Origin: Lachnospiraceae bacterium
Lineage (GTDB): Bacteria; Bacillota; Clostridia; Lachnospirales; Lachnospiraceae
DNA length: 64,000 nt
Assembly (NCBI GenBank): GCA_024692955.1
Contig: JAILLW010000117.1
Span: forward strand, 1-64,000
Direction: 5' to 3'
The position numbers were made by a program, and so were the translations under genes. The notes under the pieces are model-generated. The model did not search any database, was not told the origin of the DNA, and saw only the letters and a program-made list of their open reading frames with translations. Shown in pieces: positions 29,693-38,932 of this stretch (the first letter of the stretch is position 1; each line of letters begins with the position of its first letter).

Positions 29693-30782
29693 TCACCACC
29701 GCCACCTTGATCCTGTCTTTGTAAGTACGCTCCACATAGCCCGAAGCCGTACGCCCGAGCTCCTCAAGCTCCCGCAGAGAAGCTTCGATATCGGATACGC
29801 TTTTCAGCTCGTATTTTCCGTCTTTCATATAGCCGCAGAGCAACCGGTTGATCTCCGGTGAAAAATGGAGACTGTCCGTATAATTCTTAAGGTCAGTCGA
29901 GATATCATTTGCATTCTGAAAATTGTAAAGATGCACATTGTCATATCGGATGAGTTCCGAAAAAGCCTGATATTCCATTTCAAGATAAGCATCCGTGTCT
30001 CCGTCCCGGTAAAGACTGTCCCACCAGAGTACGGAATAAGGGGGTACAAAGATATAGAATTCCGTTTCGGGATGAGAAGCGATCCTGTCCGTAAGGAGCG
30101 CGGTATTTGCCCGGCACAGCTCCAGATAGGTATCGGACGGTTTCATTTCGGCGGTCACGGGGCTCTGGATATAATGATAGAGCGCGGTATCCTCGTCGAA
30201 GGACTTCCATTGTGCCCAGTTGTAGGAGGCGCCTTCATCATAGTCCCCGATATACGAATTCGCCAGAAGATAGGGGATCTTCTCGAAAAGAACGGCCTTA
30301 TTCCAGAGATATTTCACATCATTCGCGGGATTTTTGTCATAAAGGAACATGGGGGCACCCACGGATTCAAAGGTGGTTCCCTCCGGATCCGCTACCAGTG
30401 AGGAGGGGTCAAGATTGAAGAAGACATAGCGGAGTGTATGCTTTTCAAATGCCCGGTCAAGGTAATAGCAAAGGTCCGCCGTGGCGCCGTAGGAGCGGAT
30501 TGCCTTTACGCTCCTGCAGCCAAAGGCTTCATCATACCAGCGGTTGTTATTATTCTCCGCGACGGAAGATCCCGCGATCACCGCGTCATAATCAAAATGA
30601 TCGAGGGTTCCCGGCACCTGGTATTCCTTGTCGGAAAGCACGGCCTTAAGGCCGGGAAGCGGCTTGTGATAATGGTAGAACGGATCAAAAAGGATGACGG
30701 TGGCAGCACAGAGTATGAGCAGCAAAGCCGCCGTAAGGAAGAACCGTTTTATGAAATTGGAAGCATTCTCATTTTTTTCCAT
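29679..30782 (-). CDS. SGNH/DltD-like membrane-anchored protein, putative O-acetylation partner
   Basis: N-terminal TM; VIAGSSVAENNNNRWYDEAFG (GxS block) and YTDSLHFSPEINRLL (DxxH block). Confidence 0.72.
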   Translation of the reverse strand: MEKNENASNFIKRFFLTAALLLILCAATVILFDPFYHYHKPLPGLKAVLSDKEYQVPGTLDHFDYDAVIAGSSVAENNNNRWYDEAFGCRSVKAIRSYGATADLCYYLDRAFEKHTLRYVFFNLDPSSLVADPEGTTFESVGAPMFLYDKNPANDVKYLWNKAVLFEKIPYLLANSYIGDYDEGASYNWAQWKSFDEDTALYHYIQSPVTAEMKPSDTYLELCRANTALLTDRIASHPETEFYIFVPPYSVLWWDSLYRDGDTDAYLEMEYQAFSELIRYDNVHLYNFQNANDISTDLKNYTDSLHFSPEINRLLCGYMKDGKYELKSVSDIEASLRELEELGRTASGYVERTYKDRIKVAVVSEDE

Positions 30783-30796
30783 ATACCGGAAACCCG

Positions 30797-32323
30797 CTAA
30801 AAGTTGAAGTAGATAAAGGTGCTTACCTGTTCAAAGGAAATTACGCACCAGACAAAGAGCACTGCTGCCCAAAGCACCGTTTTTCCGGAAAGCTTCGCGT
30901 TAAGGGCGATGGTCCTCGCATTTTTCCCGCGGATCAGGAGGGCACTTATGAGAAGGACCAGAAGAAAGATCCCCAGATTCAGATAATTGCCGTACTGAGG
31001 AAGTTTCAGGTCAAACAGTTTGGTCAGAGGATAAAACTCCGGCACGGACAGCTTATCCACCATTTTATAAAGGTGGCCGGTGACCGTGAAGGAGAAGAGA
31101 TTCTTAAACAGCGTAAATGCGGTTTTTAAGGAATCGCTCCCGAAAAAAAGAAGGGAGAGATTAAAGAAGGAAAAGGTAAGGAACCTGCCGAGAGGGCGGG
31201 GAATACACAGTTTCGGCCGGATCTTCCCATCCTCGCTTTCCGCTCCGACAAGTCCCAGATTGTCCCATACCACAAGAAGTCCCTGCATGGTCCCCCAGGC
31301 GATGTAGGTCCAGTTCGCGCCGTGCCAGATCCCGCTGAGGAAAAAAACGAGGAAAATGTTAAAAAGCGTTCTCGCCCGGCCTTTTTTTGAACCTCCGAGC
31401 GGAATGTAGACATACCGGACGAAAAATCGGGAGAGGGTGATATGCCACCTCTGCCAGAGATCCCTTACGGTACAGGCCTTATAGGGAGAGTCGAAGTTTA
31501 CCGGAAGATCGATATGGAAAAGGAGGCCGAGGCCGATGGCCATATCCGAATATCCGCTGAAATCAAAATAGATCTGGAACGTATAGGCCAGCATCATAAG
31601 CAGCGTTGAGACGGAATCAAGGAGAAGAGCGTTGGAAAAACCGTAATTCACGACCTGGGCAAGCACATCCGCAAGCAGGACTTTTTTGCCGAGTCCCAGC
31701 GTAAAGAGAATGATACCCCGGGAAAAGGATTCGGGATCGATCTTCTTCCTTTCGATGTCCCGGAACTGGGGAAGGAGCTCGCTGTGGAGCACGATGGGTC
31801 CCGCGACCAGCTGGGGGAAAAAGGTCACAAAGGTCAGATAGTCGATGAAAGGGCAGTGCTCCGCCTGTCCCCTTGCCCGGTCTATGACGAAGGACAGCTG
31901 CTGGAAGGTAAAGAAACTGATCCCGAGAGGCAGCAGGATATGCCGCAGCGCAAAATCCTGCCGGAAAAGGGCGTTCACGTTCTCGATAAAGAAGTCAAAG
32001 TACTTGAAATAAAAGAAAAGCCCGAGATTGAAGATGAGACCGGCGGCAAGAGCGAGACGGGAAACCGGCTTTTTTTGCCCGCTTTCCGCTGAGGAAGACC
32101 GTTCGGATGCGCGTTCTGTAAGGAAACTGATCCCGTAGTTCAGAAGGATCGAACAGAGGATGATCCAGAGGTAGACGGGATTGAAATAAGCGTAAAACCA
32201 GAGGGACATCAGCGAAAGGAAAAGCTTCGCGCCCCGGTATTTCCGGAAGCGGTTCAGGCCGAAGTACCCGAAAAGGGCAAGCGGCAAAAATATAAAGATA
32301 AAGAGATAGGAGTTAAAAAGCAC
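30797..32323 (-). CDS. MBOAT family O-acyltransferase (AlgI/DltB-like)
   Basis: GISFFTFQQLSFVIDRARG; DFSGYSDMAIGLGLLF; LWQRWHITLSRFFVRYVYIPLGGSKKG; LSGIWHGANWTYIAWG. Confidence 0.95.
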   Translation of the reverse strand: MLFNSYLFIFIFLPLALFGYFGLNRFRKYRGAKLFLSLMSLWFYAYFNPVYLWIILCSILLNYGISFLTERASERSSSAESGQKKPVSRLALAAGLIFNLGLFFYFKYFDFFIENVNALFRQDFALRHILLPLGISFFTFQQLSFVIDRARGQAEHCPFIDYLTFVTFFPQLVAGPIVLHSELLPQFRDIERKKIDPESFSRGIILFTLGLGKKVLLADVLAQVVNYGFSNALLLDSVSTLLMMLAYTFQIYFDFSGYSDMAIGLGLLFHIDLPVNFDSPYKACTVRDLWQRWHITLSRFFVRYVYIPLGGSKKGRARTLFNIFLVFFLSGIWHGANWTYIAWGTMQGLLVVWDNLGLVGAESEDGKIRPKLCIPRPLGRFLTFSFFNLSLLFFGSDSLKTAFTLFKNLFSFTVTGHLYKMVDKLSVPEFYPLTKLFDLKLPQYGNYLNLGIFLLVLLISALLIRGKNARTIALNAKLSGKTVLWAAVLFVWCVISFEQVSTFIYFNF

Positions 32324-32327
32324 GCGG

Positions 32328-33395
32328 TCAATCCTTCGCGACCAGGGTCCGGATCAGTTCCGTGATCTTCCGGTTCGCATTGCTCTGTACGGACTTGCTC
32401 ATGTTTTCTATATAGGTCTGACGGGTGAAGTAAAGCTCCGTTACGCGCTCGACCAGGGACTCCGGGGTCATATCCTTTTCACTCAGTACCGCCGAGTAGC
32501 CCTGTGATTCGAAGGAAGCCGCATTCAGGATCTGATCCCCCCGGGATCCTTTGGAGAGCGGGATCAGAAGATTCGGCTTCTTCAGGGCCAGAAGTTCACA
32601 GATGGAATTGGCGCCGGCCCTTGAGATCACGAGATCCGTTATCGCGAAAAGATGCCGGAGATCATCGGTCACATATTCAAACTGGATATATCCGGGCGTA
32701 TTGACGATGCTTTCATCCAGCTTGCCCCTGCCGCAAAGATGAACGATCTGGAAGTCCTTAAGAAGGACGGGAAGCGCTTTTCGTACGACTTCATTGATCG
32801 CGGCAGCACCGAGGCTCCCACCGATCACCAGGATCACGGGCTTGTTCGGCTGGAAATGGCAGAGTTCAAAGCCTCTTTCGGGATCTCCTTTCAGGATCTC
32901 ATCGCGGATCGGAGAACCGGTGAGAACCGCCTTATCCTCAGGGAGCACCTTGACGGTCTCGGGGAAATTGCAGCAGATCTTCTCCGCGTAGGGGAGACAG
33001 AGTTTATTTGCGAGTCCCGGAGTCATATCCGATTCATGAAGGATCACGGGCACATGGCATTTCTTTGCGGCCACCGCCACGGGAAGTCCCACATAGCCGC
33101 CCTTTGAAAATACGATATCGGGTTTGAATTCGCGGATGATCTTTTTTGCCTGACTGATCCCGTTTACGACACGGAAGGGGTCGGTCAGATTTTTGAGGGA
33201 CAGATATCTTCTCAGCTTTCCCGTGGAAATCTCATGAAACGGGATACCCGCTTCGGGGATGAGCCTGCTTTCGATGGAATCCCTGGATCCGATGTAGGCA
33301 ACGTCGAATCCGGCCTCTTTCAGATAAGGGAGCAGAGCCAGGTTCGGGGTGATGTGGCCGGCCGTTCCGCCGCCGGTCAGGATGATCTTTTTCAT
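32328..33395 (-). CDS. murG: UDP-N-acetylglucosamine--N-acetylmuramyl-(pentapeptide) pyrophosphoryl-undecaprenol GlcNAc transferase
   Basis: MKKIILTGGGTAGHITPNLALLPYL; VFSKGGYVGLPVAVAA; ILVIGGSLGAAAINE; DLVISRAGANSICELLALKKPNLLIPL. Confidence 0.96.
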   Translation of the reverse strand: MKKIILTGGGTAGHITPNLALLPYLKEAGFDVAYIGSRDSIESRLIPEAGIPFHEISTGKLRRYLSLKNLTDPFRVVNGISQAKKIIREFKPDIVFSKGGYVGLPVAVAAKKCHVPVILHESDMTPGLANKLCLPYAEKICCNFPETVKVLPEDKAVLTGSPIRDEILKGDPERGFELCHFQPNKPVILVIGGSLGAAAINEVVRKALPVLLKDFQIVHLCGRGKLDESIVNTPGYIQFEYVTDDLRHLFAITDLVISRAGANSICELLALKKPNLLIPLSKGSRGDQILNAASFESQGYSAVLSEKDMTPESLVERVTELYFTRQTYIENMSKSVQSNANRKITELIRTLVAKD

Positions 33396-33552
33396 ACGCT
33401 TGATCTCCTGTTCTTTATCATATTCTTATTCTTTCTTAACTTTGCCATTATAGCACATACTTCAGGGAAATACTATTGTTGAATAAGGTACGGAATGATA
33501 TAATTGCGTTGTTATGAAGAAACGGGGAAGCCCGTGAAGCAAGAATGGAGGA

Positions 33553-34167
33553 ATGAATATGATCTGTCCGAAATGTGGTGCGCAAAGCGCCGATGGAACA
33601 ACCTACTGCCCCAGCTGCGGTGTGAATATGGTCGCGGCTTCGCAGAATCCCGATCCGGATGACTTCCGCGTCGGCTTTGAGGACCCGGCACCGGCTCCCG
33701 AGCCTGCTCCGGCACCTGCGCAGAACACCTACGATCAGAATACTTACAGTCAGAACACCTATAGCCAGAATACTTACAGCCAGCCTTCCTATGATCAGGC
33801 ACCGCCTGTTACGCCTCCGGGAAGCGGCGCGGGGATCATGCCCAGGAATATCGCGGTGGCGATCATCCTTTCGATCGTTACCTGCGGGATCTACGGGATC
33901 TACTGGTTCATCGTTCTTACGAACGAGGCCAATCAGCTTTCCGGCCATCCGGATGATACCTCCGGCGGCATCGCGTTTCTGCTGACTCTGGTTACCTGCG
34001 GGATCTACGGCTGGTTCTGGGCCGCGAAGATGGGAGAAAAGACGGATATCATCAAGGGAAATCCTGCCGGAAGCTCCAATGTGCTCTTCATCCTCCTGCA
34101 GATCTTCGGTCTCGGGATCGTGAACTACGCTCTGGCTCAGGATGCGATTAATAAAGCGGTATCCTGA
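33553..34167 (+). CDS. Zinc-ribbon DUF4234 membrane protein with Asn/Tyr/Gln-rich repeat linker
   Basis: MICPKCGAQSADGTTYCPSCG zinc ribbon; repeated (Q)NTYSQ; SIVTCGIYGIYWFIVLTNE DUF4234-like. Confidence 0.85.
   Translation: MNMICPKCGAQSADGTTYCPSCGVNMVAASQNPDPDDFRVGFEDPAPAPEPAPAPAQNTYDQNTYSQNTYSQNTYSQPSYDQAPPVTPPGSGAGIMPRNIAVAIILSIVTCGIYGIYWFIVLTNEANQLSGHPDDTSGGIAFLLTLVTCGIYGWFWAAKMGEKTDIIKGNPAGSSNVLFILLQIFGLGIVNYALAQDAINKAVS
33721..33795 (+). repeat. 15-bp tandem repeat (5 units), in frame
   Basis: cagaacacctacgat cagaatacttacagt cagaacacctatagc cagaatacttacagc cagccttcctatgat. Confidence 0.85.
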
Positions 34168-34182
34168 TCATCTGAAGGAATG

Positions 34183-34222
34183 AAAACCGGCAGCCCCTTC
34201 CCGGGGGGAGCCGGTTTTCTTG
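34183..34222 (+). terminator. Rho-independent terminator
   Basis: AAAACCGGC...GCCGGTTTTCTTGTTT hairpin. Confidence 0.7.
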
Positions 34223-34256
34223 TTTGTTAAGAAAGCGCCGGGGCGGCGGAGGAAAG

Positions 34257-34898
34257 TTGGAATACGGAAGGAGTCTTCAAAAGATCGGGGTGTTCGGCGG
34301 AACCTTTGACCCCTTTCATAACGGACATCTGGCTATGGCAAAAGAAGCCGTCCGGGAGCTTTCGCTTGACAGGCTTCTGGTGATCCCTGCCGGAAACCCT
34401 TATCTGAAGGGAAGGATCTCGCCCTACGGGATCCGGTTTGAGATGGCGGATGCGGCATTAAGGACGCTTTCGGATCCGCGCTATGAGATCAGCGATCTTG
34501 AGGCGGATGAGGAAAAGCCAACCTATACGTATCTTACGCTTCAAAAGCTCCATAAAGAATATCCGGAAAGCAGGCTTTTCTTTATCTGCGGAAGGGATGT
34601 TTTCAACGGGATTCGGAACTGGAGATCCCCGGACAGGATCCTTAAGGAGGCGGCTTTAGCCGTTTTCCGGAGGGAAGGCTCCGGGAAGGAAGGTCTGCCT
34701 CCGGAGGAAGATCTCAAAAAAGAAGCGGAGGGGCTGAAAGAGATCTTTGAGGGGGCAAGCTGCGTGTTCCTTGACTCCGTGATCCCACCGGTCTCATCCA
34801 CCATGATCCGGGATATGATATCGGGGGGAAAGGACATTTCCGGTCTTGTTCCGGAAGGCGTGGAAAGGATCATCCGAAAGAAGGGACTTTACCGGTAA
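34257..34898 (+). CDS. nadD: Nicotinate-nucleotide adenylyltransferase (probable TTG start)
   Basis: KIGVFGGTFDPFHNGHLAMAKEA; FICGRDVFNGIRNW; VSSTMIRDMI. The ORF extends to 34224, but TTG 34257 has an upstream GGAGGAAAG. Confidence 0.92.
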   Translation: MEYGRSLQKIGVFGGTFDPFHNGHLAMAKEAVRELSLDRLLVIPAGNPYLKGRISPYGIRFEMADAALRTLSDPRYEISDLEADEEKPTYTYLTLQKLHKEYPESRLFFICGRDVFNGIRNWRSPDRILKEAALAVFRREGSGKEGLPPEEDLKKEAEGLKEIFEGASCVFLDSVIPPVSSTMIRDMISGGKDISGLVPEGVERIIRKKGLYR

Positions 34899-34937
34899 AA
34901 GATTACGGAACCATCACAGAGAAAGGCGGGTCATCAT

Positions 34938-36146
34938 ATGGATCAGATCATTACGAGTCTTCTGGAAACGGATACCTACAAATTTTCCATGGGACAGGCT
35001 ATCTACCATCAGTTTCCGAGCTATACCACCACCTGGTCGTTCAGATGCCGGAATGAGGATGTGCGCTTTACGAAAGCCATGGTGGATGAGATCGCAAACC
35101 AGCTCCGGCTGTACTGCAGGCTGCGTTTCACGGAGGATGAACTTCATTATCTGAAGAGGATCAAGTGGTTCAAACATTCCTATATCGATTTCTTAAGGCT
35201 CTGGCACCCGAGGTTTGAGGACTTCAAGATCACGACGGACGGGCCTTCGGGACTTTCGATCGAAACGAAGGGAACCTGGCTGAACACTTCCATGTATGAG
35301 ATCCCGACCCTTGCCATCGTGAACGAGGTCTATTTCCGGATGCAGTACGATTATGACGAACTGATGGAAAGCTTCCGGGAAAAGCTCAATGAGAAGGTAA
35401 AGCGCCTCAAAACGGGAGAACTGAATATCGGCGCCTTCAGCGAATTCGGCCTTCGCCGCCGGCTCTCCGCACAGGCGCAGGATCTTGCCGTTTCCGCGCT
35501 TTCGGAAGCTCAGTTTCCCGATTCGGTCTTTGTCGGGACATCGAATGTCTACCTTGCGAGAAAATACGGAGTAACGCCCGTCGGCACGATGGCCCATGAA
35601 TGGATCATGTGCATCGGGCAGGGCAATCATAAGCACAATCCTGCCTATTCGAACTGGTTCGCGCTCGATCACTGGGTAAAGGAGTACGGGATCCTGAACG
35701 GGACGGCCCTTACCGACGCGATCACGACGGACTGCTTCTTAAGGGACTTTCAGCTGACCTTCGCGACACTCTTTTCCGGAGTGCGGCATGACAGCGGGGA
35801 TCCCTACGAATGGGGCGACAAGATGATCATGCACTATAAGAGCCTCGGGATCGATCCCCGGACCAAGACCCTGCTTTTTTCCGACAGCCTTGACTTTGAC
35901 AGGGCGGACAGGATCCGCGCCTACTTCAAAGACCGTGCGAAGGTGGCTTTCGGGATCGGGACCTACATCGCGAACGATACCTCTGTCGAGCCTCTTAACA
36001 TCGTGATGAAGACGACGGCCTGCAACGGACAGGATGTGGCGAAGATCTCCGATACGGAAGGCAAGGGAATGTGCAAGAATCCGGATTATATCAAATATCT
36101 CCGGCGCTGCATCGACTGGAGAATGAAGAACGAGAACGGAGAGTGA
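34938..36146 (+). CDS. pncB: Nicotinate phosphoribosyltransferase
   Basis: LLETDTYKFSMGQAIYHQFPSYTTTWSFRCRNEDV; GAFSEFGLRRRLS; GTMAHEWIMCIGQG; RHDSGDPYEWGDKMI. Confidence 0.94.
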   Translation: MDQIITSLLETDTYKFSMGQAIYHQFPSYTTTWSFRCRNEDVRFTKAMVDEIANQLRLYCRLRFTEDELHYLKRIKWFKHSYIDFLRLWHPRFEDFKITTDGPSGLSIETKGTWLNTSMYEIPTLAIVNEVYFRMQYDYDELMESFREKLNEKVKRLKTGELNIGAFSEFGLRRRLSAQAQDLAVSALSEAQFPDSVFVGTSNVYLARKYGVTPVGTMAHEWIMCIGQGNHKHNPAYSNWFALDHWVKEYGILNGTALTDAITTDCFLRDFQLTFATLFSGVRHDSGDPYEWGDKMIMHYKSLGIDPRTKTLLFSDSLDFDRADRIRAYFKDRAKVAFGIGTYIANDTSVEPLNIVMKTTACNGQDVAKISDTEGKGMCKNPDYIKYLRRCIDWRMKNENGE

Positions 36147-36169
36147 ACATCGGAGGGCGGTGACTAAAG

Positions 36170-36931
36170 ATGGACGGGAAAAAGAGGACTGAGAGCGGAT
36201 TTGACGCGAAAAGGGAGATCGACCGCATAACGGAGTGGATCCGGGAATGGTTTTCGGAAAACGGACCGGAGGCGAATGCCGTGATCGGGATCTCCGGAGG
36301 GAAGGATTCCTCCGTCTGCGCCGCTCTGCTTATAAGGGCACTCGGATCCGGGCGGGTACTGGGAGTTCTTATGCCGGATAAGGAGCAGGCGGATATCGCG
36401 GATTCCCATATGATCGCGGAGTACCTCGGATTAAGGCATGTGACCGTGAATATCGGAGCGGCGACCGCCGCTTTGACGGCGACCCTTTCGGAGCAGTTTA
36501 CGCTTTCAAAGGACAGCCGGATCAATCTTCCCCCCAGGATCCGGATGACGACGCTCTACGCGATCGCTCAGAGTATTCCCGGCGGCGGAAGGGTGGCAAA
36601 TACCTGTAATCTTTCCGAAGATTATATCGGATATTCGACAAAATACGGGGATGCGGCCGGAGATTTCGGAATTCTGGCGGATTATACGGTAAAAGAGGTC
36701 CTGATGATCGGGGAGGAACTCGGCCTTCCGGGATCCCTTGTACACAAGACTCCTTCCGACGGGCTCTCCGGTCTGTCCGATGAGGATAAGATCGGATTTA
36801 CCTACGCGGCCCTTGACCGCTACATCCGGGAGGGAATCTGTGAGGATGAGAGCATCCGCGAAAAGATCGACCGGATGCACAGGCTAAACGAGCATAAACT
36901 GAAGCCGATCCCGCATCCATCCCGTAACTGA
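36170..36931 (+). CDS. nadE: NH3-dependent NAD+ synthetase
   Basis: AVIGISGGKDSSVCAALLIRALG (PP-loop); RVANTCNLSEDYIGYSTKYGDAAGDFGILADYTVKEV; HKTPSDGLSGLSDEDKIGF. Confidence 0.94.
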   Translation: MDGKKRTESGFDAKREIDRITEWIREWFSENGPEANAVIGISGGKDSSVCAALLIRALGSGRVLGVLMPDKEQADIADSHMIAEYLGLRHVTVNIGAATAALTATLSEQFTLSKDSRINLPPRIRMTTLYAIAQSIPGGGRVANTCNLSEDYIGYSTKYGDAAGDFGILADYTVKEVLMIGEELGLPGSLVHKTPSDGLSGLSDEDKIGFTYAALDRYIREGICEDESIREKIDRMHRLNEHKLKPIPHPSRN

Positions 36932-37032
36932 AGAGGGACAGAGATTGAAAAAGAGGCGGTTTCATCATAAAATGAGAAGGAACATTACACGGAGCATCCG
37001 TGTTCATAAAAAGCAAAGAAAAGAGGTTGATC

Positions 37033-38379
37033 ATGAGTAAAGTAACATTTGACTATTCAAAAGCAGCATGTTTTGTCGGCGATCATGAGATCGCGAACAT
37101 GAAGGAACAGGCCCTGAAAGCGAAGGAGACGCTGGTAAACAGGACCGGAGCGGGCAACGATTTCCTCGGCTGGATCGACCTTCCCGTAAATTATGACAGG
37201 GAAGAGTTCGCAAGGATCAAAAAGGCGGCGGAAAAGATCAGGTCCGATTCCGAAGTGCTCCTGGTGATCGGCATCGGAGGCTCTTATCTGGGAGCAAGAG
37301 CTGCGATCGAATTTCTGCGCCACAGCTTTTACAACGTTGTATCAAAGGAGATCCGGAAAACTCCGGAGATCTATTTCGTCGGAAATTCCATTTCTTCCAC
37401 CTATATCCGGCATCTGATGGACGTGATCGGCGACCGTGACTTCTCGATCAATATGATCAGCAAGTCGGGCACCACCACCGAGCCTGCCATTGCCTTCCGT
37501 GTATTCAAGAAGATGCTGGAGGAAAAATACGGAAAAGAAGAGGCGGCTAAGCGAATCTACGCAACCACCGACCGCGTGAAGGGATCCCTGAAGAACCTTG
37601 CCACGGCGGAAGGATATGAGAGCTTCGTTGTTCCCGATGACGTGGGCGGCAGATTCTCCGTTCTTACCGCGGTAGGCCTGCTCCCCATCGCGGTATCCGG
37701 CGCGGATATCGACAAACTGATGGAAGGCGCGGCGGACGGCCGTGAAAAGGCATTGAATTCCGCCTATGAGGAAAACGACGCACTGCTCTATGCGGTTCTT
37801 CGGAACATCCTTCTTCGCAAGGGAAAGCAGATCGAGATCCTCGCGAACTATGAGCCGGCAGTGCATTATGTATCCGAATGGTGGAAGCAGCTTTACGGAG
37901 AGTCCGAAGGCAAGGACCAGAAGGGGATCTTCCCGTCATCCGTGGATCTTACGACGGATCTTCATTCCATGGGCCAGTTCATTCAGGATGGCAGCAGGAA
38001 CCTTTTTGAGACCGTGATCAATATCGAGACTTCCAGAGAGGAGATCCTTCTTTCGGAAGAGCCCACCGACCTTGACGGACTGAATTATCTGGCCGGCAAG
38101 AGCGTGGATTTCGTCAATAAATCCGCGATGAACGGAACGATCCTGGCACATACGGACGGACAGGTACCGAATCTGAAGATCGATGTGCCCGAAGTCAGCG
38201 AGTTCTTCCTCGGACAGCTCTTCTATTTCTTTGAGTTTGCCTGCGGCGTAAGCGGCTATCTCCTCGGAGTGAACCCCTTCAACCAGCCCGGCGTGGAAAG
38301 CTACAAGAAGAATATGTTCGCCCTGCTCGGAAAGCCCGGCTACGAGGCTCAGCGCGAAGAACTGCTTAAGAGACTGTAA
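37033..38379 (+). CDS. pgi: Glucose-6-phosphate isomerase
   Basis: [77 protein letters not shown]. Confidence 0.96.
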   Translation: MSKVTFDYSKAACFVGDHEIANMKEQALKAKETLVNRTGAGNDFLGWIDLPVNYDREEFARIKKAAEKIRSDSEVLLVIGIGGSYLGARAAIEFLRHSFYNVVSKEIRKTPEIYFVGNSISSTYIRHLMDVIGDRDFSINMISKSGTTTEPAIAFRVFKKMLEEKYGKEEAAKRIYATTDRVKGSLKNLATAEGYESFVVPDDVGGRFSVLTAVGLLPIAVSGADIDKLMEGAADGREKALNSAYEENDALLYAVLRNILLRKGKQIEILANYEPAVHYVSEWWKQLYGESEGKDQKGIFPSSVDLTTDLHSMGQFIQDGSRNLFETVINIETSREEILLSEEPTDLDGLNYLAGKSVDFVNKSAMNGTILAHTDGQVPNLKIDVPEVSEFFLGQLFYFFEFACGVSGYLLGVNPFNQPGVESYKKNMFALLGKPGYEAQREELLKRL

Positions 38380-38396
38380 GGAGAGGGGATATCGTT

Positions 38397-38918
38397 ATGG
38401 CTGATACGGAAAACAGACCCATCACGGCGGACGGGATCGATCCGCAGATGATAGATCAGATGAAAGACGAGGATCTGAAGATCCTCGCGCATATGCTCCT
38501 TGACATCCGTGACAATGAGCGAAAGGAGATGAGATATGCAAGAAGGCAGAGCAGGGTAGCACTTGTGATCTCCCTCGCCTGCCTGGCCATCGTGATCCTG
38601 ATCGGATTTGCGGTATTCCGGGTGATCCCGAAGGCCGTGGAGCTCATCGACAACGCGAACGGGATCGTAAAGGATGCCGAAACAACGCTGGCAGATGCCT
38701 CCGGCATTCTGGAAAATCTGGACAAGGTAACGGATGAACTTGCAAAGCAGGATATCGGAGGACTCTTTAAGAATGTGGACGCTCTGGTGATCCAGAGCCA
38801 GACCAGCATCAATGATGCGATGTCAAAAGTGACCGCGATCGATATTGACGGCCTGAATAAGGCGATCCGGGATCTGCAGGCAATTGTTGAGCCCCTGGCC
38901 CGGCTCTTCGGGCATTAG
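38397..38918 (+). CDS. Hypothetical single-TM protein with coiled-coil/MCP-like helical tail
   Basis: TM ALVISLACLAIVILIGFAVF followed by amphipathic helices (IVKDAETTLADASGILENLDKVTDELAK). Confidence 0.6.
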   Translation: MADTENRPITADGIDPQMIDQMKDEDLKILAHMLLDIRDNERKEMRYARRQSRVALVISLACLAIVILIGFAVFRVIPKAVELIDNANGIVKDAETTLADASGILENLDKVTDELAKQDIGGLFKNVDALVIQSQTSINDAMSKVTAIDIDGLNKAIRDLQAIVEPLARLFGH

Positions 38919-38932
38919 AAGGGACGGTGCGC

